Notes: generated by a model from the letters alone, not told the origin. Counted from the stretch's first letter, positions 1 to 8,403 are shown. The stretch is 33,525 bases of DNA from Prevotella sp. UBA2746 (GCA_002353555.1 DEJO01000029.1:1-33525), one strand, 5' to 3'. Translations and numbers: made by a program.

Positions 1-236
1 ATTCAAGTTTCGCTTGTTGCTCTGCTCGACTTTAAGTCGCTTTCCTATGGAAAGAACTTTGGAGTGGAAAGGAATGGAAGGGGAGTTAGCAGCGGATTAA
101 CACGGATGAGTAAGCCGCTTCATCATCTCATTAGGGATGATCCTTCCGTGAAATCCACGTAACCAGCGGTTAAAAACTCTTCCGCATTCCTGTTGCTATC
201 CCTTATTGAACAACGCTTGAAAATCACCTCAAAATG
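1..236. other. Intergenic region, no gene seen
   Basis: No convincing reading frame. The stretch holds a run that resembles degenerate intergenic repeat DNA of this group (the words agcggattaacacggatgag and gtgaaatccacgtaa) and a small inverted repeat, ATCATC/GATGAT, around 123-142. No partial gene enters from the left edge in any frame that I would trust. Confidence 0.5.
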
Positions 237-268
237 TTTGGCAATTACGCAGAATGTATATATCTTTG
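237..268 (+). promoter_or_regulatory. Bacteroidetes-type promoter for the 351-3480 genes
   Basis: TTTG at 237-240 and TATCTTTG at 261-268 are separated by 20 bp, an exact match to the -33/-7 consensus of Bacteroidetes sigma-ABfr (TTTG, 19-21 bp, TAnnTTTG). Transcription should start near 275, inside the inverted repeat at 269-303. Confidence 0.8.
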
Positions 269-303
269 CATTACGTAAAGTCCGTAACGTACTTTACGTA
301 ATG
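269..303 (+). promoter_or_regulatory. 13-bp perfect inverted repeat at the predicted transcription start
   Basis: CATTACGTAAAGT (269-281) and ACTTTACGTAATG (291-303) are exact reverse complements separated by 9 nt. The repeat begins immediately after the -7 box, so it is either an operator at the start site or a hairpin at the extreme 5' end of the mRNA. The ATG at 301 is part of the right arm. Confidence 0.65.
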
Positions 304-423
304 AAAAAGAAAGACCCTCATCATCATAACCAAGGCAAACATCGACCGCGATGGGAAATGTCTATACAAAAAGATGGCATAAACGCCTGCACCAGGCTAC
401 ACGGTGGGTGCTCATCGCATTAG
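301..423 (+). CDS. Possible 40-codon leader or overlapping ORF
   Basis: An ATG about 26 nt after the predicted transcription start opens a 40-codon frame beginning MKKKDPHHHNQGK. It runs out of frame across the start of the 351 gene and stops at 421-423. Its start codon lies in the right arm of the 269-303 inverted repeat, which could tie its translation to the hairpin. It is basic and has no recognisable domain. It could be a translated leader peptide, a chance frame, or a remnant of an older N-terminus displaced by a frameshift. Confidence 0.25.
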   Translation: MKKKDPHHHNQGKHRPRWEMSIQKDGINACTRLHGGCSSH

Positions 424-1412
424 CGGTGGCTGGAAGCACGCTGTGTTGGCAGTGTACCGGCAAGGAGAAAGGAGAACCGACGGTGGCTGCCTACTACTGG
501 AGCACGGTGTTCGGACTGGACAGTACACAACTGGCATTCATCCAGGAACAAAAGATCGGTCGGCTATACCTGCGCTACTTCGACGTAGTGATGAGAAACG
601 GTGAGCCTATGCCCAACGCCACGGTGCAGATTCAGGCGAAGAAACCCGGCGGACTGGAAGTGGTTCCCACCGTATACATCGTCAACAACTGCATGGAGGC
701 TGACCATCCGCAACTCGACTCACTGTTGCTGGGGCGCATCCTGCAGATGAGTGAGACCCACGACTTGGGACCTGTGCGCGAAATACAACTCGACTGCGAC
801 TGGACAAAGCAGACGCAAGGCAACTACTTCAACCTGCTCAGACGGCTGCGCGAACGGGCTAAACGCCACGGCATCAGCATATCGGCAACGATACGCCTGC
901 ACCAACTCGCACAAGCAGTGCCGCCCGTAGACCGCGGCGTGCTGATGATGTACAACACGGGCGACATCACGAAGTTTGAGGGCAGCAACCCCATCCTCGA
1001 CATGAAGGACGTGAAACCATACCTGCGCTACCTGCCAAACTACGACCTGCCACTCGCCACGGCTTATCCCGTCTTTGCGATGCGAGTGGTGTTCAGGGAG
1101 AAAGAGAACGGAGGAAAAAAGGAACGCAAGAATGTTCCATCTTCAATGTTCCATGTTCAATGGAGATTTGCGGGCATCATTCACCATGACGAATACCTGC
1201 CGATACTGCCCACCGACACCATCGTGGAGCGACAGGCTGCACCCGACATGGTGCGCCGCGTGCGGCAGGCGATAGACAGCCTGCGCCCAGATGCCCACGA
1301 CGAAGTCATCATCTACGATATCAGTAAACAGAATATACAACGTATTAAACAATACCACTATGAGAAAGTTATTTGCCATCCTGTTGCTGACCGCGGCTCT
1401 CTGTCCCAATAA
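351..1412 (+). CDS. Exported protein of unknown function, probable lipoprotein
   Basis: This 353-residue protein begins with a basic stretch and a hydrophobic segment (about residues 18-36, VLIALAVAGSTLCWQC) followed by a charged region. That is consistent with a signal peptide and possibly lipidation at Cys35, although the lipobox is poor. The body contains YLRYFDVV, a VPTVYIVNNC strand and an IQLDCDWT motif. This pattern suggests a beta/alpha-barrel or glycoside-hydrolase-like fold, but I cannot assign a family. Residues about 243-268 look like an in-frame insertion made from a 14-bp tandem repeat (see findings). The next gene starts at 1360, inside this gene's 3' end, so the two overlap by 53 bp and are probably co-transcribed from the 237-268 promoter. 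ATG 351 is the first start after an in-frame stop at 327. Confidence 0.8.
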   Translation: MGNVYTKRWHKRLHQATRWVLIALAVAGSTLCWQCTGKEKGEPTVAAYYWSTVFGLDSTQLAFIQEQKIGRLYLRYFDVVMRNGEPMPNATVQIQAKKPGGLEVVPTVYIVNNCMEADHPQLDSLLLGRILQMSETHDLGPVREIQLDCDWTKQTQGNYFNLLRRLRERAKRHGISISATIRLHQLAQAVPPVDRGVLMMYNTGDITKFEGSNPILDMKDVKPYLRYLPNYDLPLATAYPVFAMRVVFREKENGGKKERKNVPSSMFHVQWRFAGIIHHDEYLPILPTDTIVERQAAPDMVRRVRQAIDSLRPDAHDEVIIYDISKQNIQRIKQYHYEKVICHPVADRGSLSQ

Positions 1413-3480
1413 GGGACGTGCCTGCATCGGCGTCAGCACCCACAACTACTATCTGTTCAACGTCCTTGACGACAGTTTCAACCGAGAGAGCAATGTCAGC
1501 CAACGATGCAACGTGTTCTGGAGGAACTACACCAAGAAAGACGTTGACTCCTACTTGTGGCACAAAGACAACATCATGAAGATTGCCAAACAACGCGGCG
1601 ACCAGGAACTGATCAGCTACATGCAGCAACTGAACAAGTACCTTGACATCAGCGAACAGTTGGGTGACGCATGGACATACCCCACCAAGCAGGAGCTGGC
1701 AGCACGTCAGGAAACGCTACGGCAGATGGCTGCCAAGGCTTTTGCCTACAAAGGAGCCCGGCTGAAGAGCCAGTGGGCACTGCTCTACATGCGTGCCAAC
1801 ATGGTGATGAAGAAGCACCAGACCAACATCAACTACTGGAAGACGACCGGCAGCAAGCTGCCCAACAACGTCTACCGCGAGATGATGGAGAACATCTATG
1901 CCGGTGCACTGCTGCATACCGGACAGCGGAAGGCTTCCATTGACCTCTTCGCACGACAGGGTGATTTCAACAGCGTACGCTGGCTGCTGCGCAAGGCACG
2001 TAACGTGGAGGGAATCCGCAGCGTATACAACGAAGACCCAGCGTCGCCGGCACTGCTCTTCCTGGTGCAGGACTTCGTCAACAACGCACAGGAGACCATC
2101 GACAACACGGACAACAACAACACCGTGGACGAAGACTGGATAAAGACCATCGACTCCAGAGTGGTACGGAAGACCGACAGCGAACGGTTCATCAGCCTGG
2201 CAAGACAGGTCATCAAGGAAGGAAAGTCGCCCTACCCCGCACTCTGGCAGGCTGCCATCGGTGAGCTGCAATACCTCAACGGCGATGCAAAGACCGCCAT
2301 CAAGACGCTGACCCAGGCCATGACCATGAAGGGTACGAAGCTCATGCAGGAGAATGCACGCATCATCCGACTGGTTGCTGCCGTCAAAGGCAAGCAGGGC
2401 GACAAGGACTTTGCCCAATGGATGGCTGAAGAAATGAACTGGCTCGTTGCCAAAGGCAGTGCTGCCAAGCAGCAAGATGCCTACAAGGACAGCCCCTACA
2501 GCCGTGCCATGGACAGACTTGTCTACATGGAACTGGTTCCGATGTACAAAGCGAAAGGCGACATCAACATGGAGGTATCGCTATACAACATGATGAACAA
2601 CAGCGACCGCCTGTGGGCTGTGATCAACAGAGCGGAGAACTCCGAATGGAACGACAACTACCAGGACTGGAGCGGATACTCGGAAGCGCTCGGAGCACTC
2701 ACCGGCGACCAACTGATAGCCTACTCCCAATGGGTTAGACAGCAACCGGCTGACGCCATGGAAGCATTCGTAAAGAAGCGTATCGACAACGACCAGACCT
2801 ACTTCAACGACATGGCTGGCACATGCTATATCGCAGAAGGGAAGTTTGAAAAGGCTATCCCGCTGCTCAAGACGGTGCCACTGGCGTTCATGGAGGGACA
2901 GAACATCAGCTTCTACCTCGCCAAGCGCGACTATACCAAGGGACGATGGTTCGGAAGGCAGTTGTTCGGAAAGGGCGTATCAACGGAAGGTCCGCACCTT
3001 GCCAAGCTCACACACAACCCGAAGCTTGCTTTCTGTGAGGAGATACTGCAGTTGCAGGCACGCCACAACCTTTCCAAGGGCGTTGAGCGCGAACGGTTGG
3101 CACTGGAACTGGCACGCCGCTACTACCAGGTCTCTCATAACGGGGACTGCTGGTACATCACCCACTACGGACACAGCTGGGGTGACAAAGCAGAAGAAAA
3201 TGAAATGGACTACGTCAAGGAAGCGGTAAAGATGTTGCGGGAGAGCAGTGGGTCTTCCAACTTCGACATCCGTCAGGAGAGTCTCTTCGCCCTCGCCTTC
3301 ATCCCACAAGACCCGACTGGCGAAGCAGGCGGATGGAGCGACAATACAGACTGGAAGGGAGTACTTGACAACCGCAACCAGAACGACATGAGAGCACTCT
3401 ACACCTTCTACCAACAAAACAGGAACAAGGTAGCCCGATACGTCACGAAGTGTGACGTGCTGAAGTGTTTCGGGAGGTAG
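1360..3480 (+). CDS. Secreted protein of unknown function with helical repeats
   Basis: The frame is open from 1291, but the ATG at 1360 gives a clean signal peptide (MRKLFAILLLTAALCPNKGR) and a 706-residue product, so it is preferred. The mature part starts with a Cys-containing motif, ACIGVSTHNYYLFN. The rest is mostly alpha-helical, with many Ala/Leu/Tyr-rich segments resembling TPR-like solenoids (for example AIKTLTQAM and AEGKFEKAIPLL). No catalytic motif is recognisable. It overlaps the 351 gene by 53 bp and faces the envC-like gene. A rho-independent terminator for it lies at 3515-3543. Likely location is periplasm or outer surface; its partner is probably the product of the 351 gene. 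Confidence 0.85.
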   Translation: MRKLFAILLLTAALCPNKGRACIGVSTHNYYLFNVLDDSFNRESNVSQRCNVFWRNYTKKDVDSYLWHKDNIMKIAKQRGDQELISYMQQLNKYLDISEQLGDAWTYPTKQELAARQETLRQMAAKAFAYKGARLKSQWALLYMRANMVMKKHQTNINYWKTTGSKLPNNVYREMMENIYAGALLHTGQRKASIDLFARQGDFNSVRWLLRKARNVEGIRSVYNEDPASPALLFLVQDFVNNAQETIDNTDNNNTVDEDWIKTIDSRVVRKTDSERFISLARQVIKEGKSPYPALWQAAIGELQYLNGDAKTAIKTLTQAMTMKGTKLMQENARIIRLVAAVKGKQGDKDFAQWMAEEMNWLVAKGSAAKQQDAYKDSPYSRAMDRLVYMELVPMYKAKGDINMEVSLYNMMNNSDRLWAVINRAENSEWNDNYQDWSGYSEALGALTGDQLIAYSQWVRQQPADAMEAFVKKRIDNDQTYFNDMAGTCYIAEGKFEKAIPLLKTVPLAFMEGQNISFYLAKRDYTKGRWFGRQLFGKGVSTEGPHLAKLTHNPKLAFCEEILQLQARHNLSKGVERERLALELARRYYQVSHNGDCWYITHYGHSWGDKAEENEMDYVKEAVKMLRESSGSSNFDIRQESLFALAFIPQDPTGEAGGWSDNTDWKGVLDNRNQNDMRALYTFYQQNRNKVARYVTKCDVLKCFGR

Positions 3481-3505
3481 AAGAAGGTAACTCCAAATTA
3501 CCTCA

Positions 3506-5218
3506 TCATCTTCCCAGCCAAGCTTCAGGATTGAGCTTGGCTGTTTCTTTGCGCAGCTGGAACTGCAAGATGCCGTCGCTGCCGACAGTACCAAGCGACT
3601 GACGTGCCGACACTTTCTGCCCCTTGGTGACATGAACGTTGGCAAGGTTGCAATAGACGGAGATATAAGAACCGTGGCGAACCATGACAACAGTGGTCCC
3701 ACTGAAACCGAAGACGGCACTGACCTCACCGGCAAAGACGCTACGCACGGAAGCACCGGGAGAGCCCTTGATGTTGATACCATTGTTAGACAGGTGTACG
3801 CCTTTCAGTCCTTCGACGCTATACTGTCCATAATGGCTGACGATACGACCGGAGAGTGGCATAGGCAGACGTCCCCGGTTGTTGGCAAAGCTACCGCTGA
3901 GAGCACGGTCGGCACTGCTGAACTGTTCGCTGGCGGCAGCTTCCTCACGCTCTTCCCGACGGCGTTCCACTTCAGCACGGGTACGGTCGGCCTCTGCCTT
4001 GCGCTCGGCTGCCAGACGTGCTGACTCTGCCTCACGTGCTAACTGCTCAGCACGACGACGGCGCTCGGCTGCTTCGGCAGCAGCCTCAGCACGTGCCTTG
4101 CGTGCTGCTTCTGCCGCAGCACGCGCTTCAGCCTTCGCCTTCTCCTCACGAGCCTTAGCCTCGGCAATACGGCGTGCGTTCTCACGGGCAGCAGCCTCAG
4201 CCGCAGCCTTTCGGCGGGCAGCCTCTTCAGCACGCTTCTTCTTGGCTGCTGCCTCAGCAGCGGCACGTGCCCTGGCTTCAGCCGCAGCATGCTCACGTGC
4301 CTTCTTGATCTCTATGGCAATGAGACGGTCTATCTGTGCGTTGAGGGCAGCCTGTTTCTGACGCTGTTGTGCCAACACGCCTTGCAGCGTCTGCTGCTCA
4401 TGCTGCAACGACTCCACGACTTTCTGCTGCTCGGCATGCTTGTTCTGAAGCTCTGCTTTCACGCGCTGGTCTTTTGTCAACAGCGTGTTCTTGGTATGTC
4501 TTACACCCTCCAACTGCCTGTGCTTGGCATCGACCTGCTGTTGCTTCTCCTGAACAAGCTTACCTTGTGCACGCTGATAGGCAGCATACTGCCTGACAAA
4601 ACGCAGGCGACGATACATCTGTGTCAAGCTCTTGGCACTGAAGATAAACATCAGCTTATCCTGGATGCTGCGATGACGTGCCATGTAGCGCATGGACTCT
4701 ATGAACTTTGCCTTGCGTTCGTCCAACTGCTGTTGCAGTTCAGAGAGCTGTACCTTCAGAATGCCCATATTTCCATCAAGGTGACGAATGTCACGCTGGA
4801 TGGTGTCGATAGACTTCTGATGCTGGTCTATCTCGGTATTGATCTGCACCAGTGTGTTCAGACGTTGACGCACATCATGCTCCTTGGCTTTCAACTCCTT
4901 TTCCTTGGTGTTGATTTCCTTTTGTATCTGGGTACGCTGCTTCTGCAAACCTTTGATTTCCTCGGTGGTTTCGTATGTAATCTTACCGTTCTTGCCTACC
5001 TTGCCCACCTTGCCTTTCCTGCTTCTGCCTTTCTGAACAGCGGCAGTCTGGCGGCTCTTCTGCGCCGGCTTCCCATAGCTTTTTGAAGACTTAGCAGGTG
5101 TCTTTTGCTGAGTGGCCGCTTTCTTCGTTGCAGTATGACGCCGTTGTTGTGCACTCACAGGTGCCAACACCAACAGCAATAGAATGAGGAGGGAATATAT
5201 TCTGGTTTGCATTTTCAA
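3506..5218 (-). CDS. envC: EnvC-like murein hydrolase activator, M23/LytM domain
   Basis: This 570-residue protein has an N-terminal signal peptide (cleavage near VSAQQ, residue 24) and a basic Thr/Lys/Ala-rich linker. A long coiled coil runs from about residue 85 to 300, followed by an extremely Ala/Arg/Glu-rich coiled coil at about 300-425. The C-terminal LytM (peptidase M23) domain starts near residue 449. The LytM metal ligands are missing: the usual HxxxD region reads GVHLSNNGINI and the final HxH reads QFQ (residues 552-554). This fits an EnvC-type activator of N-acetylmuramyl-L-alanine amidases rather than an active endopeptidase. It is the last gene of the dut-TPR-DUF4292-envC group, an arrangement known from other Bacteroidetes. 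Expected role is periplasmic control of septal peptidoglycan splitting. Confidence 0.9.
   Translation of the reverse strand: MKMQTRIYSLLILLLLVLAPVSAQQRRHTATKKAATQQKTPAKSSKSYGKPAQKSRQTAAVQKGRSRKGKVGKVGKNGKITYETTEEIKGLQKQRTQIQKEINTKEKELKAKEHDVRQRLNTLVQINTEIDQHQKSIDTIQRDIRHLDGNMGILKVQLSELQQQLDERKAKFIESMRYMARHRSIQDKLMFIFSAKSLTQMYRRLRFVRQYAAYQRAQGKLVQEKQQQVDAKHRQLEGVRHTKNTLLTKDQRVKAELQNKHAEQQKVVESLQHEQQTLQGVLAQQRQKQAALNAQIDRLIAIEIKKAREHAAAEARARAAAEAAAKKKRAEEAARRKAAAEAAARENARRIAEAKAREEKAKAEARAAAEAARKARAEAAAEAAERRRRAEQLAREAESARLAAERKAEADRTRAEVERRREEREEAAASEQFSSADRALSGSFANNRGRLPMPLSGRIVSHYGQYSVEGLKGVHLSNNGINIKGSPGASVRSVFAGEVSAVFGFSGTTVVMVRHGSYISVYCNLANVHVTKGQKVSARQSLGTVGSDGILQFQLRKETAKLNPEAWLGR
3515..3543 (+). 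terminator. Terminator of the 351-3480 operon, inside the end of the envC-like gene
   Basis: CAGCCAAGCT (3515-3524) and AGCTTGGCTG (3534-3543) form a perfect 10-bp stem with a 9-nt loop. On the + strand it is followed by TTTCTTT. The hairpin lies within the last codons of the convergent envC-like gene, whose stop is at 3506-3508, so the same bases encode residues of the LNPEAWLGR tail. Confidence 0.7.
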
Positions 5219-5249
5219 GAGTTAGGAGTTAGGAGTTATGGGTTATGAA
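5219..5249. repeat. Short-word tandem repeat spacer
   Basis: The 31 bp between the DUF4292 gene and the envC-like gene consist almost entirely of a degenerate 8-bp word (GGAGTTA/GGGTTAT), about four units. It encodes nothing and would be transcribed as the spacer within the operon mRNA. Confidence 0.5.
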
Positions 5250-6131
5250 TTACTTCATCAGCTTCTTCAGCACGTCTTCAGCCTTGACCGCCTTGTACTT
5301 CTCGCTGACGGTAGTACGCGGTTCCCATTTGCTGTCGGCACTGACACCGCTCAGGCTGAAGGTGACGGTGATGTCCTTCTTCTGCTTGACGGCATTCGAC
5401 TTAAAGTGAATGGTGTGCTGGTGCGGATACTGCTTCGAGCCGAATGCCCGGAAGTCAGCATACGACCAATGGAGCGACGAAGCCTTTGGCGTTCCTGCTG
5501 CATAGCTGATGACAGCCTCGTGGATGAGTGCCGACACCTTGTCAGCATCCCATGTAAAGGTCATCTTGTCCTGTCGGAGTATGACGGGTTGGAGATTACC
5601 CTTCGCCGTGAGGTCTACATCATACTGTTCGAGCTGCGTCTCTCCTACCCTTTGCTTTCCTGGCAGGAACAGCTGGTTCCAGAACAGCGCCTGCAACGAA
5701 TAGAAGTTGATGCCGTTTGCATGGAGGAAGTCCACCTTTCCATAGTCAGCCTTGATATATTCCTTATGCAGCCGGTCGATGATGAGCACGTAATCCTTGG
5801 TAAACTCCAGCCTTCCAACTTCCGTACCGATGATGGGAACCATGAGTTGTATACGGATAACATCGTCTTTACGCATGTGCAGGGAGCCCGGCACGGAGAT
5901 ACTTTTCTCACCGTTCTTCAAGTTGAACGACAGCTTAGACACGATGTTCTTCTGATAAAGTGCTTGATCAGAAACTTTCTGTACGAACTGCAACTTCTGT
6001 TGTTGCTGCGCAGTAACGGTGTCACTGGTTGTCTTCTCCAACTTCTTGCCATCACTGGTGACGGCTTTCTTCGTTCCGCATGAAGCCAGGACGGTGGCAA
6101 CCACAAGGATTACATATACTATCTTTTTCAT
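5250..6131 (-). CDS. DUF4292 lipoprotein
   Basis: This 293-residue protein has a textbook lipoprotein signal: MKKIVYVILVVATVLASC with Cys18 as the lipidation site, followed by GTKK. The remaining sequence matches the Bacteroidetes DUF4292 family as I recognise it, with a beta-rich LolB/LolA-like pattern (VSKLSFNLKNGEKSISVPGS, then VIRIQLMVPIIGTEVGRLEF, then DYVLIIDRLHKEYIKADY). The likely site is the periplasmic face of the outer or inner membrane, with a role in lipoprotein or envelope handling inferred only from the fold. Its start overlaps the stop of the TPR gene by 4 bp (ATGA type), so the two are translationally coupled. Confidence 0.85.
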   Translation of the reverse strand: MKKIVYVILVVATVLASCGTKKAVTSDGKKLEKTTSDTVTAQQQQKLQFVQKVSDQALYQKNIVSKLSFNLKNGEKSISVPGSLHMRKDDVIRIQLMVPIIGTEVGRLEFTKDYVLIIDRLHKEYIKADYGKVDFLHANGINFYSLQALFWNQLFLPGKQRVGETQLEQYDVDLTAKGNLQPVILRQDKMTFTWDADKVSALIHEAVISYAAGTPKASSLHWSYADFRAFGSKQYPHQHTIHFKSNAVKQKKDITVTFSLSGVSADSKWEPRTTVSEKYKAVKAEDVLKKLMK

Positions 6132-7894
6132 TCTTCGATATATTTCTTGAGTTTGATTTTACGCTGCAACACGGCACTGTCGTTGCCTTCGCGGACAGCA
6201 CGCTGCCAGAATTCCAATGCTTTCTCCATATCTCCCGCCATGGCATAGATGTCTCCGGCATGTTCTATGACGACATTACTTAACGTGGTATCGTTCTTGA
6301 TGGCCTGGTCGATATAGATTTTAGCCTCCTCGTAGCGCTTTTGCCGGAAGAGAATCCAGGCATAGGTATCGAGGTAGGTACTGTTGTCTGGCTGATCCTT
6401 AATCGTCTTGTAGCTCATCTGCTCTGCCTTGTTCAAGTCTTTACCCATCTCACTCAGGTAGTAGGCATAGTTGTTCAGGCACCCGATGTTGTCGGGTTTC
6501 CATTGCAGACAACTGTCATAGGCAGCAAACGCCTCGGCATCACGTCCCTTCTCATGCAGGATGTCGCCCATGATGACATAGAAGTCACTGACAATCTCCG
6601 GGTTACTTTCCGAATTGATTTGGCTGACACCCTTCTGGAAGGTCTCCAGAGCCTCGTCCTTCTCACCCTTTTGGAAGTGGGCAAGTCCCTGGAAGTAGTA
6701 GAAGAGCATCTCAGTAGGATTGTATTGTTGTGCCGGACGGCAATAGGCAATGACCTTGTCATAGTCTTGCTGGTTCCAGGTGTTCTGCAAGAGATTATAG
6801 CGTGCCCGCACATGGTCGGGTTCTATCTCCAACGCACGTTCATAGAGCGCATTGATACTGACCGAATCCATCTTTTGCAGCAACATGTAGTCGGCTTTTA
6901 GCATGACCATATCGGCATTCTCCTGAGGGAGTTTCAACGTCTCGTCGAAATAGCGCATGATGTTGATACTGTCGGCGGGATTCTCTTGTATAACCTGTCG
7001 CAAGAGTGTGAGCTTCGTCGAGGATTCCGTCTTCTTACTGCGAAGCAACTTCAGCAACAAGTCTTCCGCCTTTTCTTTCTGCTCCTTGGTGCGATAGTAG
7101 TCAAGCATCGACATCTGAGCCATCTCGTTGTCCGGTTCCTCACGTAACACCGCCTTATATTCCTTGAAGGCAGCTTCCGGCTGTTCGTTTTGCAGGAGCC
7201 AGTTGCCCAGCATCACCCGCAGGTTGAGGTCGTTAGGATGCTTTGCTGCCAAGTCCTTCAGTTCGCGAAGCACCTTCGACTTGGCACCTTGCTGCTCATA
7301 GATCTGCATCTTCGTCAGCGTTATCTGCTCGTTGCTGCCTTCCAACACCTCCATCCTGTCCAGCACCTCCAGCATCTTCTCAAAGTCGTTCTTCGTAGCA
7401 TAGAGCCTGAAGAGCAGCTTCAGCACATCGTCACGATTGCGATGGGCACTGTAGAGGCGCTCGTATGCCGCGATAGCCTTGTCATATTCCTTCTGCGTAA
7501 TCAAGAACTGAGCCAGCCGCTCCTGATAAGTATCGTTGTCAGGACTCAATGCTGCCGCCTTCTCCAAACAGAACCGCATCGCCGCCTCATCCTTCAGGTC
7601 AGCATAATAGCCTGTCAGCATCGAGTAGACTTCCGCAGCCTGCGGGTTGAGCACCTTGGCAAGTTGCAGCAAGTCGAATGCAGCAGCAAAATTTCCTTGG
7701 TCTTGCTGGCGCACGGCTTCCAGGAAGAAGTAGTTCGCCGACCGTGGTTCGAGCGTTGAGTTCTGCGGTAAGGAAGCCTGTTGAGCGCATACATGAACGG
7801 CACAAAGCATGACAAAGAATGTTGCCATGCAGCACTTGATGCCGTGATATGTCAGTTTGCAAGCCATTCGACTGATGATGATTGTCCTGTTCAA
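6128..7894 (-). CDS. Exported tetratricopeptide-repeat protein
   Basis: This 588-residue protein consists of a signal peptide (hydrophobic segment ATFFVMLCAVHVCAQQ) and a series of TPR units along its length. Examples are AAFDLLQLAKVLNPQAAEVY, AIAAYERLYSAHRNRDDVL, ALYERALEIEPDHVRARYNL, ALETFQKGVSQINSESNPEI and AFAAYDSCLQWKPDNIGCLN. The start at 7894 could alternatively be the second ATG at 7867, which gives a more typical signal peptide length. The gene lies 12 bp after dut and overlaps the DUF4292 gene by 4 bp. TPR proteins of this type act as periplasmic scaffolds; with DUF4292 and the EnvC-like protein next to it, an envelope-assembly role is a reasonable inference. No enzymatic motif is seen. 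Confidence 0.9.
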   Translation of the reverse strand: MNRTIIISRMACKLTYHGIKCCMATFFVMLCAVHVCAQQASLPQNSTLEPRSANYFFLEAVRQQDQGNFAAAFDLLQLAKVLNPQAAEVYSMLTGYYADLKDEAAMRFCLEKAAALSPDNDTYQERLAQFLITQKEYDKAIAAYERLYSAHRNRDDVLKLLFRLYATKNDFEKMLEVLDRMEVLEGSNEQITLTKMQIYEQQGAKSKVLRELKDLAAKHPNDLNLRVMLGNWLLQNEQPEAAFKEYKAVLREEPDNEMAQMSMLDYYRTKEQKEKAEDLLLKLLRSKKTESSTKLTLLRQVIQENPADSINIMRYFDETLKLPQENADMVMLKADYMLLQKMDSVSINALYERALEIEPDHVRARYNLLQNTWNQQDYDKVIAYCRPAQQYNPTEMLFYYFQGLAHFQKGEKDEALETFQKGVSQINSESNPEIVSDFYVIMGDILHEKGRDAEAFAAYDSCLQWKPDNIGCLNNYAYYLSEMGKDLNKAEQMSYKTIKDQPDNSTYLDTYAWILFRQKRYEEAKIYIDQAIKNDTTLSNVVIEHAGDIYAMAGDMEKALEFWQRAVREGNDSAVLQRKIKLKKYIEE

Positions 7895-7906
7895 CCTAAG
7901 AGTTCA

Positions 7907-8341
7907 CTATTTGACACCCGTGTGACCGTAACCACCCTCACCGCGTTCCGTCTCGTCAAGAGTCTCCACCTCGATGAAATCGCCTTGTTCATGCTTGGCA
8001 ATCACCATCTGGGCGACCCGCTCCCCATCGTTGACAATGAAGTCTTCTTGCGACAGGTTGATGAGCAAAACACCGATTTCACCGCGATAATCGGCATCGA
8101 TGGTACCTGGAGAGTTGAGCACCGTGATGCCTTTCTTCAGTGCCAGGCCGCTACGTGGGCGCACCTGCGCCTCGTAACCAGCAGGCAACGCTATGTGAAG
8201 TCCTGTAGGTATCAGCTTACGCTCCATCGGCTTCAACGTGATCGGCTCGTCTATATTTGCCCGCAAGTCCATGCCTGCGCTCTGCGGAGTGGCATAAGCC
8301 GGCAGTGGCTGGTGTCCTTTGTTGACTACTTGTATTTTCAT
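7907..8341 (-). CDS. dut: dUTP diphosphatase
   Basis: This 144-residue protein is the normal length for a trimeric dUTPase (dUTP to dUMP and PPi, keeping uracil out of DNA and supplying dUMP for thymidylate synthesis). All five family motifs are visible: SAGMDLRA (21-28), RPRSGLALKKG (61-71), SPGTIDADYRGEIGV with catalytic Asp82 and Tyr85, GERVAQMVI, and the Gly-rich C-terminal RGEGGYGHTG that closes over the substrate. It is the first gene after its own promoter at 8371-8403 and leads into the TPR-DUF4292-envC genes. Confidence 0.97.
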   Translation of the reverse strand: MKIQVVNKGHQPLPAYATPQSAGMDLRANIDEPITLKPMERKLIPTGLHIALPAGYEAQVRPRSGLALKKGITVLNSPGTIDADYRGEIGVLLINLSQEDFIVNDGERVAQMVIAKHEQGDFIEVETLDETERGEGGYGHTGVK

Positions 8342-8370
8342 TCTATTACTTATTGTTACGGATTATCTTG

Positions 8371-8403
8371 CAAAGATAGCAAAAAAGCGGGAGCTGTACC
8401 AAA
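8371..8403 (-). promoter_or_regulatory. Promoter of dut and downstream genes
   Basis: On the minus strand, TTTG (complement of 8400-8403) is followed after 21 bp by TATCTTTG (complement of 8371-8378). Transcription should start near 8364, giving a 5' leader of about 20 nt before the dut ATG at 8341. The promoter sits in a copy of the recurrent dyad element described in the findings. Confidence 0.75.

Noticed and set aside
1..300. tRNA or partial gene at the left edge
   Set aside because: No cloverleaf-like arrangement and no frame with recognisable protein sequence; the region reads as intergenic repeat remnants.
4289..5086. Plus-strand 265-codon frame opposite the envC-like gene
   Set aside because: It is a shadow of the coiled-coil coding strand: Leu-rich because the true strand is rich in Gln/Lys codons. 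The minus-strand product has a signal peptide and a recognised domain.
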